Source: CAVSRC01 sp963743015
GTDB taxonomy: Bacteria > Pseudomonadota > Alphaproteobacteria > Rhizobiales > Kaistiaceae
Assembly: GCA_963743015.1 (NCBI GenBank)
Contig: CAVUOD010000008.1
Location: 177,201 to 241,200 of the forward strand
DNA: 64,000 bases
Direction: 5' to 3'
Positions 48,713 through 57,888 of the stretch are shown here, piece by piece (position 1 is the stretch's first letter; every line of letters starts with the position of its first letter). Both the position numbers and the translations under genes were made by a program. The notes beneath the pieces are model-generated. The model had not been told where the DNA came from. It saw only the letters and a list, made by a program, of their open reading frames with translations, and did not search any database.

Positions 48713-49929
48713 GACTCATGGCCTCCACCGGTTTGGACAGTGCCGCTTTGCGGGCCGGCCACAGCGCCACGGCAACGCCAAGCGCCCAGACCAGCATCGA
48801 CATTTCGAGAAATTCTGCCGGCGCCAGGTGCGGATAGAGCACGTGTCCGGCGCCGATATATTCGGCACCGCGTGCCAGGAAGCCGAGGTCGACGCCACCG
48901 TGCAGCGCGACGATGGTCGCCACCGATGCGGCCATGCCGGCGACGACGCCGGTGCCGATCAGCATGGCGGATTCGAGCAGCACCTGCAGCAGGATCAGGC
49001 GCGGGCGCATGCCGAGCGCCTGCAGGAGGCCGAACTCGCGCACCCGCTCGAAGACGGCCATCAGCTGCGTGTTGACGATGCCGATCGCCATGAAGACGAA
49101 CATCACCCACAGCCAGATGTAGATGAAGGCCTGCATGAAGTCGTTGACCGCGGCGGCGAGCGGCGACAGCGTCTTCCACGAGCTGACGTCGAGACCGGGT
49201 GCCGCGCGCTTCAGCGATGCGATGACGCCGGCAAGCTGCGGCCTCGTCGGGGACGTGAAAGGCGATCTCGGAAATGTCGCCGCCGATGCCGAGCATCGTC
49301 TGAGCCGTCTTGATGCCGGTGAAGGCGAAGGCGTCCTCGGCGGTCTGGTTGCCGGCGAAGAGCCCCTCCACCTGATAGGCCTGCTGGGCGAGGCTGCCGT
49401 CGGCCGCCTGGGCCATGATGATCACCCGCTTGCCGACGCGGGTCTTGAGCCGGCCGGCGAGGTGTCGGCCGAGCACGATGCCGGGATCGGAAGCGTCGGC
49501 GAGGTAGCGGCCGTCGGCAATCTGGCGCGGAATGACGGAGATCTGCCGTTCGCCGGCCGGATCGACACCGTAGAGGGTGAGCGGCAGCGTCTTGTATTCG
49601 CTCTGCACGACGGCCGGAACGCGCGCGCGCGTCACCCAGGCATTGATCGACGGGTTCGCGAGCGCCGCTTTCAAGGCGCCGGAAGGCGGCGGCATGCGGC
49701 GCGACACGGTCGGATCGTCGAGAAAGCCCTGGGCGTGGATCTGGCCGCTGCCGGTCAGAAGATTGAGAGTGGTGTCGCGGCTCGACTGTGCCCAGGCATC
49801 GAGCAGCGCGGCGAAGACCAGGATCGAATAGAGCCCGACGGCGACGACGATGAGCGTGATGATCGTGCGCCGCGGATTGCGCCACAGATTGCGCCAGGCG
49901 AGCGGCCCGAGGAGTTGCAGCGCGCCCAT
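48702..49929 (-). CDS. FtsX/LolC-like ABC transporter permease 2 (one frame break)
   Basis: About 408 aa: one N-terminal span (TIITLIVVAVGLYSILVFAA), a large periplasmic domain (about 200 aa), and three C-terminal spans (YIWLWVMFVFMAIGIVNTQL; AMLIGTGVVAGMAASVATIV), the MacB/LolC topology. ERVREFGLLQALGMRPRLIL is the conserved coupling loop. One extra base near 49236 separates the frames (FHVPDEAA then LAGVIASLKRAAPGL). The start overlaps the upstream permease stop as TGATG. Confidence 0.87.
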
Positions 49930-51149
49930 CACGCGGCCCTCATGGCGGCGACCGGCTCGAGCCGGCTGATGCGGCGCACGGGGAACAGCCCGGCGATTGC
50001 AACCGACAGGATGATGACGGCCGGACCGATCGTGGCACTGAGGATGCTCAAGGTGGGATAGAGCCGCCCGGGCAGACCCCATTGCGCCATCAGTCCTTCC
50101 ATCCCGCCGAAGACGATGCCCGCGTGCTCGAACCACAGCGCGGCGCCGGCGCCGATCAGGATGCCGATGGCGTTGCCGAGAACGGCGAGCAGGATCAGCT
50201 CCAGCCACAGCATGCGCCCGACGAGCCCGGAGCGCATGCCGATCGCAAGCAGCATGCCGAATTCGCGCGTGCGTTCGAGCACCGACATCAGGAGCGTGTT
50301 CAGGATGATGAACACGACCACGACCACGAGGCTCACATACCAGAGCATGGAGGTGGAGAAATCGAGCGTGATCGCCTGCTTCAGCGCCGGCTGCAGCACG
50401 CCCCAGTCCTCGACCGAGAGGCCGTTTGCGCTGGCGAGCCGCCGAAGCGCCGGCAGCGCGGCGTTGACCGCGGAAAGGCTCGGGCCGGCGAGCGCGATGA
50501 CATTGGCGGCATCGCCGAGCGCGAAGGTTTCCTGGAAGCGGGCGAGCGGCATTTCGGCGATCTGCCGGTCGAGGTCGCCGATGCCACTGTGGAAGATGCC
50601 GACGACTGTCAGACTGTCGGCGGCAACGGTTCCGTCCACGGCCGAGCCGAGCAGGGTCACATGATCGCCGAGCGAGAGCTTGAGGTTGCGGGCCAGCGCA
50701 TCGCCGAGAACGATCGCATCGCTGTCGCCGGGCCGGAGATAGCGGCCCCGATGCACGGTCGCGGCGAGCGTGGAGACGGTCTGTTCCCGCGCCGGATCGA
50801 CGCCTTCGATCGCCGCGCCGTAGCTGAGGTCGCCGTTGGCGAGAATCACGTAGGAGGTGGCCCGCGGCGCCGCGGCGGTGACGCCGGGCACCTTGATCGC
50901 CTCCGCCGCCAGCTTGTCCGGCGCGGGAATCGTCTTGCGGATGTCGGGATCGTCGGCATAGCCCGGCGGCTGGATCTGGGCGAAGCCGTCGAAGATCCTG
51001 AGCGTGTTCGCCTTCATCGTGTCATAGACGCCGAGCTGGAACGACAGCATGAAGACCAGCAACGCCGCGGCGAGCGCCATGGTGAGCAGGCTCAGCGCCG
51101 TCCGCGTCGGCTGCCGCCACAGGTTCCGCCATGCCATCCCAATCAGCAT
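49929..51149 (-). CDS. FtsX/LolC-like ABC transporter permease 1
   Basis: Permease of about 406 aa with MacB/LolC topology. The N-terminus MAWRNLWRQPTRTALSLLTM parallels the second permease (LAWRNLWRNPRRTIITLIVV), and ERTREFGMLLAIGMRSGLVG is the coupling loop. The periplasmic domain carries RIFDGFAQIQPPGYADDPDI. The two permeases are paralogous but well diverged, implying a heterodimer like LolC/LolE. It starts 5 bp after the LolA-like gene. Confidence 0.9.
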   Translation of the reverse strand: MLIGMAWRNLWRQPTRTALSLLTMALAAALLVFMLSFQLGVYDTMKANTLRIFDGFAQIQPPGYADDPDIRKTIPAPDKLAAEAIKVPGVTAAAPRATSYVILANGDLSYGAAIEGVDPAREQTVSTLAATVHRGRYLRPGDSDAIVLGDALARNLKLSLGDHVTLLGSAVDGTVAADSLTVVGIFHSGIGDLDRQIAEMPLARFQETFALGDAANVIALAGPSLSAVNAALPALRRLASANGLSVEDWGVLQPALKQAITLDFSTSMLWYVSLVVVVVFIILNTLLMSVLERTREFGMLLAIGMRSGLVGRMLWLELILLAVLGNAIGILIGAGAALWFEHAGIVFGGMEGLMAQWGLPGRLYPTLSILSATIGPAVIILSVAIAGLFPVRRISRLEPVAAMRAA

Positions 51150-51154
51150 GGCGG

Positions 51155-51924
51155 TCAGCCGCGCGGGTTCTGCAGGTTGGAGCGGGTGAAGATGTAGTCC
51201 GGCAGCGAGATGTCGAACTTCCCCGCCGTCGTCTCGATGCGCGTCCACTGCCCGGACTTGGCCATCGGTTTCATGGTCAGCACGACCGGATAGTTGCGTC
51301 CGCCGAGCGGGGCGATCTTGTCGGTGGTCATCTTGCGCACCGGCTTCATGTCCTGGTCGAAGAACGTCTCCTCAACGAAGATGCCGTCGTCGCGCACCTT
51401 GGCTTCCTGCTTGCCCCAGACCACCGGCGCGCCGGGCTTGGGCAGCGCCTCGATGGTGTAGACCGTGTGGCCGCCGGCCTGCGCGGTGGCGGTGATCCTG
51501 TGGGTGTATTCGGTGAGCAGGTCCTCGGCCTTGGAGAGGTCGTTGTAGGAGAAGTCCGACCCCATCCAGGACTGCGCCAGCATCGAAGCCGGCAGCTTGA
51601 TCACCTGGTTGAGCTTGGGATTGAAGACGTAGGTGGCATTCTTCGCTTTCAGCGTCGCGTTGCCGGCGTCCTTGGCCGGCGCGGTGAAGCGCACCAGCGC
51701 CTCGTTGTCGCCCCGCGTCCAGGCGTTCATCGTCAGATGCCGCTCCCAGCTCGGCCGATGAACGGTCATGGTGAGCGTCGTCTCGGAGCTTTCGCCCGCC
51801 AATTGTCGAAGGCCGCGCGCAGCAGCGCCGTGGCGTCGGCCGCGGCAGCAGGCGCGAGCGCGCCCATCAGCGCGACGGTCCCAATGCAGGCCAGTGTCGC
51901 AATTCGCCGGAAATGTCGTTTCAT
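51155..51924 (-). CDS. LolA-like outer-membrane lipoprotein-sorting protein (one frame break)
   Basis: Periplasmic protein of about 256 aa with signal peptide (CIGTVALMGALAPAAAA) and a LolA-like half-barrel fold: TMTVHRPSWERHLTMNAWTR, AYVFNPKLNQVIKLP-type sequence, SFMGSDFSYND-type (SWMGSDFSYNDLSKAEDLLT) and TRSNLQNPRG at the end. One base seems missing at the CCC run 51795-51797. ATG 51924 follows GAGGAGG. It is first in the operon, divergent from TetR. Proteins of this group ferry lipid or lipid-linked cargo; here it would pass cargo between the ABC permeases and the barrel. Confidence 0.83.
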
Positions 51925-52046
51925 CGCAGTGCCTCCTCGGCGTCGCCCGGTTGGCCGGCGCGGTGCGTCAATGCGCCGCCGAGCGCCGCTTCCGCGGCCC
52001 CGGCATAAGGCGATGCACAGGCATCGCAATATCGCTGGCCACTTGA

Positions 52047-52073
52047 GTACCGCCTATGTGGACCGGTCGGTAC
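52047..52073. promoter_or_regulatory. Putative TetR operator
   Basis: GTACCG (52047-52052) and CGGTAC (52068-52073) are inverted copies, with the perfect palindrome GACCGGTC (52061-52068) overlapping the right half. The site is in the 190-bp gap between the divergent LolA-like and tetR starts, 43 bp from the tetR ATG. Binding by the adjacent TetR protein is inferred from position and form. Confidence 0.5.
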
Positions 52074-52115
52074 ACACTGCTGGTCCGTACTCTCGATTGC
52101 TGCTAAGGTCAAGCC

Positions 52116-52757
52116 ATGAGCCGACCACGATTTGAAAAACTCGATCCAGAGCGCCAGGAGCGCCTGTTCGAAAGCGCCGCCGAGGAGTTCGGCGAGAAGG
52201 GCTACGACGCGGCCTCGCTGAACCGCATCCTCGAGCGCTCGGGGATGAGCAAGAGTTCGCTCTACTACTACTTCGACGACAAGGCCGACCTGTTCACCAC
52301 CGTGCTCGAGCGCGCGCTGGCCTTCCTGTTCAAGGAGATCGGCGGCTTCGACCCGGCCAAGCTGACGGCGGAGACGTTCTGGAGCGAGTTCGTCACGCTC
52401 TACCGGCGGGCGATCAAATTCTCGACCAAGAGAACCTGGTATCTGAAGCTCGGTCGCGTGTTCTATCGCCTGCACGACACCGCCAAGCAGGGCTCGCCGA
52501 CCGGCCACATGTTCGATGCAGCACGCCATTGGCTCGGGACAATCATTGCCCGCGGCCAGGTCCTCGGCGTGATCCGCAACGATTTGCCGACGCCGCTCTT
52601 GATTGGCTGCGCCATGGGCATCGGCGAGGCGCTCGACCGCTGGGCGATCGCCTATTGGGACAAATTCGAGGAAGACGAACTGCTGCAGATGGCCGAGGAG
52701 CACATCGACCTGTTCCGCCGCCTGCTCGCTCCGCCGGTCACAGGGCAGCGTCGCTGA
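52116..52757 (+). CDS. TetR/AcrR-family transcriptional regulator
   Basis: Regulator of 213 aa. The N-terminal HTH is AAEEFGEKGYDAASLNRILE then GMSKSSLYYYFDDKADLF, the standard TetR DNA-binding block. The C-terminal helical domain binds an unknown ligand. Divergent orientation from the LolA-like/ABC/OMP operon and the palindrome between them suggest it represses that operon and itself. Confidence 0.92.
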   Translation: MSRPRFEKLDPERQERLFESAAEEFGEKGYDAASLNRILERSGMSKSSLYYYFDDKADLFTTVLERALAFLFKEIGGFDPAKLTAETFWSEFVTLYRRAIKFSTKRTWYLKLGRVFYRLHDTAKQGSPTGHMFDAARHWLGTIIARGQVLGVIRNDLPTPLLIGCAMGIGEALDRWAIAYWDKFEEDELLQMAEEHIDLFRRLLAPPVTGQRR

Positions 52758-52861
52758 ACGTCGGGACATGTGGCGGCGACTTCCATTTCGGGTCATTCAC
52801 GACCGCGACACCTCCAAACGACCAGACGTCGTCGCAATTGACGAGGTTGAACCTTGCTCTC

Positions 52862-54674
52862 CTACGCGTTGAACACCGGCACAACGCGACCCTCAGCCTC
52901 GAACAGCCGGCGCAAGTCTTTTGTATTTGGACATTCCGGTGCCAGGGGGATGTCGCCGCGGGCGGATCGGGAAAGGCCAGCACCGCGCAGGCTAGCGTCA
53001 TCGTTCCTGCCTCGACGGTCCCCCGGAGTTGCGGCAGCAGAGTCCGCGCCACCATGACGTTGGTATTGGGCAGCGGCGTCGCCACCGAGCCGTGCGCGCG
53101 TCATATCCGACGATCACGCTGACGTCCGCCGCCGTTCTGACGTCGGCCCGACTGCCGACGACGCTTTCTTTCCAGGCCCCGAAATCGGGCTTGGCAATCG
53201 CAAATCCGCCTTCGACCACCTCCAGCCGGCGCGGCGTCGTCACCTCATGCAGCCTGATGTGCCAGAGACCCGCCGGTATGAGCCAGGTCTCGACCAGCAC
53301 GTCCGCATAGGGCCGCCACCGAGCATAGAGGGTGTCGCCGGCGATCAGCGCCGCTTCGTTGCTCTCGCGCATGCGCAGATGTCGGCCGTCATCGCAGAAG
53401 CCCAGCATGCCGTCACAGGCGACGCTGGCAAAGTGCCGGTCGTCGGCCTCGATGGAGAAGCCGTAGCGCGTGGAATAGGCAAACTTGCCGTATTTCTCCG
53501 GCATGCCACGCCACTGGCGATATTCCTGGCCGGAGGCGAGCGCCACGATGTGGCCGGGAAGGTGCTGCGCCACCATGCCCGGCTCCGGCAATGGAACGGG
53601 CGCGTCGAATGTCTCGGCTTCGGCTTCCTCGGTCGACCAGAACGGATGCTTCTCTGGAAGAGCCAGGGGCAGGAAGGCCTTTAGGGCCCAATAGGGCGAG
53701 CCGGCCGAATTGTAGCTCTCGCTCATCAAGAGGTTGGGATAGCCGTAGCCGACCGACAGCACGCCATCGCGATCGAAGATCGGCTGGCGCGCCCACCAGC
53801 GCAGATTGCGCAGGTAGTATCCTTTGATCCGACCCCAAGGCAGCGCCTCCACACCGGCAAAGGCGAGCGCCCCCCAGAAGCCGGCATGGGCGAAGCGATA
53901 GGTGAGGCTGCGGCCGAAGGGCAGCGCTGCGCCGTCCGCCGCGTACCAATGCCTGATCGAACGGGCGAATTCGGCCGCGCGCGCGCGATAGCGGTCCGCC
54001 CGCGCCGGATCGTCCGCCAGCACGGAATAGACCAGCCCGTAGAAGTGAAAAGCGAAGGGGATGTAGTGATCGGCGCTCCTGATCGGCCCGTCGCGATACC
54101 AGCCATTGCCGAGCACGAAGCGCTCGAGGTCGTCGAGATAGGTTTCCCGCTTCTGCGGATCGACCACGACGCCGCAATGCATGAGGCCGAGGTCGATCAG
54201 TACCCGGAAGAACTTCCAATTGCTGTCGACGAATTCGTGCTCGCGCCCGGAAATCAGATAGGCCGCAACATGCCGCTTGGCGGCGTTGTCAAGCGGGTCC
54301 CACAATTGTGAGCGGGCGATGCGCAAGGCAAAGCCGATCGCGGCAAGCTCCACCTGGCGCTGGTCGATATCGCCGATGTCGCCCCAATAGTCGGGATGGT
54401 CGGGATCGGTGCCGGCGCTCAAGCCATCGCGATAGAGCTGCCAGTGGGCGAAATCGCCGCCGCCGGCGACGAGCGGTGCGATGCCCCAGAGCGGGCGGGC
54501 GAAGCCTTCGAGTTCGGCGGCGGCCCGGTCGAAATGCGCCGCCGCCGCACTGAGCCGCACACGCGCTCCGGAGGGCGAGAAATGGGGCAGCAGGGGCTGG
54601 AACAGCTCGCCGACCGCGCGTTGAACATCTGCGCGGGTGGTGAGCGGATTTTGCGAAAGGGGCGAGCGGGCCAA
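52862..54674 (-). CDS. DUF2264 domain protein (two frame breaks near the C-terminus)
   Basis: Cytoplasmic protein of about 605 aa in the DUF2264 family. An (alpha/alpha)-type N-terminal domain (AELEGFARPLWGIAPLVAGG, DIDQRQVELAAIGFALRIAR, SYNSAGSPYWALKAFLPLAL) is followed by a beta-rich domain. Frame breaks near 53090 and 52964 each look like one missing base; SVATPLPNTNVMVARTLLPQ and then ARGDIPLAPECPNTKDLRRL continue to a stop at 52862. The start is unsure; the TTG at 54674 lies just after the stem-loop. The family often sits in glycan-degradation operons, as here, but its reaction is not established to my knowledge. It may be a further unsaturated-sugar hydrolase or lyase. Confidence 0.75.
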
Positions 54675-54689
54675 TTCTGTCGATCGGAT

Positions 54690-54718
54690 TGCGGGGCCGG
54701 CGGATGGTCGGCCCCGCA
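54690..54718 (-). promoter_or_regulatory. Stem-loop after binding-protein gene
   Basis: TGCGGGGCCG (54690-54699) and CGGCCCCGCA (54709-54718) form a perfect 10-bp stem with a 9-nt loop, 15 bp downstream of the binding-protein stop on the minus strand. There is no U-tract. It probably stabilises the upstream message and reduces transcription into the DUF2264 gene. It is the third such hairpin after a binding-protein gene in this window. Confidence 0.6.
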
Positions 54719-54732
54719 GACTAGCAGATAGA

Positions 54733-55989
54733 TCACTTGATGGCGGCAACGCCTTCGTTCATCTCCTTGATGCCGTCGTCGATCGAGACGTTATTGGTCA
54801 TGATCTCGTCGTGGACGCGGTTGAGCACCAGCTCATATTCGGGCGCCTTCAGGTCCACCGGCATTTCCAGATAGGTGGCCCTGGCGATCAGCGCCTGAGC
54901 GCTCGCCGGATCGCTGGGGAAACCCGGCGTCGAGGTGATCATCTTGATCACATCCGGGTTGCGCAGCGCCGGAATCGTGCCGGTCTTGGCGACGATCGCC
55001 GCACCTTCCGGTCCGCCGACCCAGGCGACGAAGTCTTCGGCCGCCTTGGCGTTCTTTGAGTTCACGTTGACGCCGAGCGAAGTCACCTGACCGGCCGTGG
55101 CGCCCGCTTCGACGCCTTCCGGATGCGGATATTTCACCAGACCCCAATTCTTGACGGTCGATTCACCCGTCTTTTCCTTGGCGATCTGGGTGCCGATGAA
55201 CCAGGTGCCCATCGGCAGCATGGCGATCTTGCCGGCGAACCACGGACCCGAATAGTGGGTCTGCGAGGTCTTCAGCGAGGCGTAGGAGCGGACGATGCCG
55301 TCCTCCTGGAGCTTCAGCGCCCGTTCGTACCACGGCTTCAGGAAGCTGTAGTCCTTGGCCACCAGCGTGTGCTTGCCGTCCTGGATCGCCGGGAGTTCCA
55401 CCGTCGAGCGCCAGACATGGAAGTGCGTGCCGTAGACCTTGTCCGGTCCGAAGCCGCTGGTCACCTTGCGGGCCAGTTCGTCGAACTGCGCCCAGGTCAT
55501 GTCGTTGGTCGGATAGGCGACGCCGGCTTTGTCGAAGGGATCCTTGTTGTAGTAGACGATCCAGTAGTCGGTCCGGAACGGCATGCCGAAGATGCCGTCA
55601 TTGACCGTCAGGGCTTCGATCAGGCCGCCATATTCCGACGTGTCCTTGGGCAACACGCCCGCCTTCTTCAGGTCGACCAGCCGGCCGGTATTGACCAGTT
55701 GCGCATAGCCGGGAATGTCCTTGATCGACACGATGTCGATGTCGGACCCGCCGCCGGTCAGCTGGGTCATGATCATCTGGTTATAGTCGGCGGAGCCAAG
55801 ATCGGTGTAGTTGATCTTCACGTCCGGATGCTTGGCCTCATAAGCCGCGATCAGCGGCTGGTAGTAGGCGGTCCGATCCCAGTCCCACAGGCCCCAGTTC
55901 AGGGTCACCTGCGCCATGGCCTGGCCGCCAACCATGGCCAGACCTGCTGCACCCAGCAGGGCCGACGCGATTGCACCAAATTTCGTCAT
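54733..55989 (-). CDS. CUT1 oligosaccharide ABC transporter substrate-binding protein
   Basis: Periplasmic binding protein of 418 aa; signal peptide ends GGQAMA|QVT. VTLNWGLWDWDRTAYYQPLI and GGGSDIDIVSIKDIPGYAQL fit family-1 binders. GGAGGAAAGAC precedes the start. It is encoded with a lyase and a GH88 hydrolase, so its ligand is likely an unsaturated or uronate-containing oligosaccharide. Confidence 0.92.
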   Translation of the reverse strand: MTKFGAIASALLGAAGLAMVGGQAMAQVTLNWGLWDWDRTAYYQPLIAAYEAKHPDVKINYTDLGSADYNQMIMTQLTGGGSDIDIVSIKDIPGYAQLVNTGRLVDLKKAGVLPKDTSEYGGLIEALTVNDGIFGMPFRTDYWIVYYNKDPFDKAGVAYPTNDMTWAQFDELARKVTSGFGPDKVYGTHFHVWRSTVELPAIQDGKHTLVAKDYSFLKPWYERALKLQEDGIVRSYASLKTSQTHYSGPWFAGKIAMLPMGTWFIGTQIAKEKTGESTVKNWGLVKYPHPEGVEAGATAGQVTSLGVNVNSKNAKAAEDFVAWVGGPEGAAIVAKTGTIPALRNPDVIKMITSTPGFPSDPASAQALIARATYLEMPVDLKAPEYELVLNRVHDEIMTNNVSIDDGIKEMNEGVAAIK

Positions 55990-56012
55990 GTCTTTCCTCC
56001 GTCTTTGAGAAT

Positions 56013-56747
56013 TCAAGCCGACTGCGTCCTCGGTCTTCTTGTTGGCCCCTGTCGGGGCGCGGTTGCGATGCGCAAGAAACCGAATTGCACCCCCTTGAGC
56101 ACGGCAAAGCTGGTCACCAGTGCACCAAGCGAGACGTTGATCAGCACCGGCAGAAGCACCGATGCGGGATAGAAGAGGATGGCGGCGAGCCACAGCAGGG
56201 CCACGAACAGGAGCGCGGCGAGGCCCGGCAGCGGGCGCGCCAGCAAACCGATCGCCGACGCCTTGACGATGTCGGCGAAGGGCCGGCCGGCGCCCAGCGC
56301 CAGCGCCGCGAAAAGATGGGTGGCGAAGAGCGGCAACAGCACGGCGATCACCAGCGCGATGGTCAGCGGCGCGGCGAAGAGCAGATTGCCCTTTGCCGCT
56401 CCTCCATAGGTGTGGATGGCCAGCACCGTCAGCGCGCCGGCGCCGCAGAAGACGAGACCGAGCAAGGTGGCAGGCACGAACCGCGACCGGAACGCGCTCC
56501 AGAAATCGCGCCACAGATAGACGTTGCGGTCTTCGATCATGGTCACCGCGATGCTGACCGTTGCCAGATAGGCGGCCGGCAGCGTGACGACCGGCAGCGA
56601 GACGGCGATGAACAGGAGATTGAGCTTGATGAGCGGCCACCATTCGCGACCAAGGACGGACGCCAGCAGCCACAGCCCTTCAGGCTGCGGCGCATCCTTG
56701 GCGATGCCCGGGCCTTCGCCGAAATAGAAGCTCAACAGCCAGTTCAT
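56013..56747 (-). CDS. DUF624 (YesL-like) membrane protein
   Basis: Inner-membrane protein of 244 aa with about five spans (LLFIAVSLPVVTLPAAYLAT, IALVIAVLLPLFATHLFAAL, GLAALLFVALLWLAAILFYP). The N-terminus FYFGEGPGIAKDAPQPEGLW resembles YesL proteins, which accompany oligosaccharide importers such as the Bacillus yes (rhamnogalacturonan) locus. The function is unknown. It lies between the ATPase and binding-protein genes, which supports an accessory transport role. Confidence 0.78.
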   Translation of the reverse strand: MNWLLSFYFGEGPGIAKDAPQPEGLWLLASVLGREWWPLIKLNLLFIAVSLPVVTLPAAYLATVSIAVTMIEDRNVYLWRDFWSAFRSRFVPATLLGLVFCGAGALTVLAIHTYGGAAKGNLLFAAPLTIALVIAVLLPLFATHLFAALALGAGRPFADIVKASAIGLLARPLPGLAALLFVALLWLAAILFYPASVLLPVLINVSLGALVTSFAVLKGVQFGFLRIATAPRQGPTRRPRTQSA

Positions 56748-56774
56748 GCCGTGCGCGGTCTCCGTCTGTTCGAG

Positions 56775-57884
56775 TCAGGTGCCGAGGGCTTGTTCCGTTT
56801 CGATGTCGAAGAGGTGGGCCATGGACAGGTCGGCCGTCAGCGTCAGCTGGTCGCCCGGACGCGCCCGGCAGCGCGGAGAGACCCGCGCAATGATGGTGTG
56901 CGCGCCCAGCGCGGCATTGACATGCACTTCGGCGCCCATCGGCTCGGCCAGCTCGACGCTCGTCTTCAAGGGCGCGGCGAAGGCAGGGTCGACGTCCGCC
57001 GGCAGCAGTTCGTGGAAGCTCTCGGGCCTGAGCCCGAGCATGCACTGCCGCCCGACATAGGCTTGCAGCCTGCGTTCGGTCAGCCTTGGGGGAAGGGGCA
57101 GGGACTGGCCGTCGAACTCGGCGACAAAAGTGTCCTCGGCCCGCCTTATGGTGACCGGCAGGAAGTTCATCTGCGGCGCACCGATGAAGCCCGCGACGAA
57201 CATGTTGGCCGGATGGTCGTAGAGGAACTGCGGCGTATCGATCTGCATGATGTGGCCGTCGCGCATTACGACGATGCGGTCGGCCATGGTCATGGCCTCC
57301 ACCTGATCGTGGGTCACGTAGATGAAGGTCGCGTCCAGGCGCCGGTGCAGCCGGGTGATCTCCGCGCGCATCGCCGAGCGCAGTTTGGCGTCGAGGTTGC
57401 TGAGCGGCTCGTCGAGCAGGAACACGGCCGGCGAGCGCACCATGGCGCGCCCCAGCGCCACGCGCTGGCGCTGCCCGCCGGAAAGCGCCTTGGGCTTGCG
57501 GTTGAGCAGGTGCTTGATATCGAGGACTTCCGCCGCTTCGTTGACTTGTCTGTCGATGACATCGCGTGGGGACCGGCGCAGCACCAGGCCGAAGGCCATG
57601 TTCTTGTAGACCGTCATGTGCGGGTAGAGCGCGTAGTTCTGGAACACCATGGCGATGTCGCGGTCCTTGGACGGCACGTCGTTGACGATGGTGTCGCCGA
57701 TGACCAGTTCGCCGCTGGTGATTTCCTCGAGGCCCGCGATCATCCTCAGCGTCGTCGATTTGCCGCAGCCGGACGGGCCGACCAGGATGATGAATTCCTT
57801 GTCGGCGATATCGAGATCGATGTCGTGGACGACGGTGTGCGCCCCGAACGACTTCCGAACTTTCCTGAGCGAGATGCCGGCCAT
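56775..57884 (-). CDS. CUT1 ABC transporter ATP-binding protein (UgpC/MsmX type)
   Basis: ATPase of 369 aa. Walker A GPSGCGKSTTLRM, signature LSGGQRQRVALGRAM, Walker B FLLDEPLSNLD, switch YVTHDQVEAMTMADRI, and a C-terminal regulatory domain (CMLGLRPESFHELLPADVD). It starts 4 bp after the GH88 gene. It completes the importer formed with the two permeases and binding protein of this operon, and could also energise the ATPase-less system at 32-35 kb. Confidence 0.95.
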   Translation of the reverse strand: MAGISLRKVRKSFGAHTVVHDIDLDIADKEFIILVGPSGCGKSTTLRMIAGLEEITSGELVIGDTIVNDVPSKDRDIAMVFQNYALYPHMTVYKNMAFGLVLRRSPRDVIDRQVNEAAEVLDIKHLLNRKPKALSGGQRQRVALGRAMVRSPAVFLLDEPLSNLDAKLRSAMRAEITRLHRRLDATFIYVTHDQVEAMTMADRIVVMRDGHIMQIDTPQFLYDHPANMFVAGFIGAPQMNFLPVTIRRAEDTFVAEFDGQSLPLPPRLTERRLQAYVGRQCMLGLRPESFHELLPADVDPAFAAPLKTSVELAEPMGAEVHVNAALGAHTIIARVSPRCRARPGDQLTLTADLSMAHLFDIETEQALGT

Positions 57885-57888
57885 CGCG

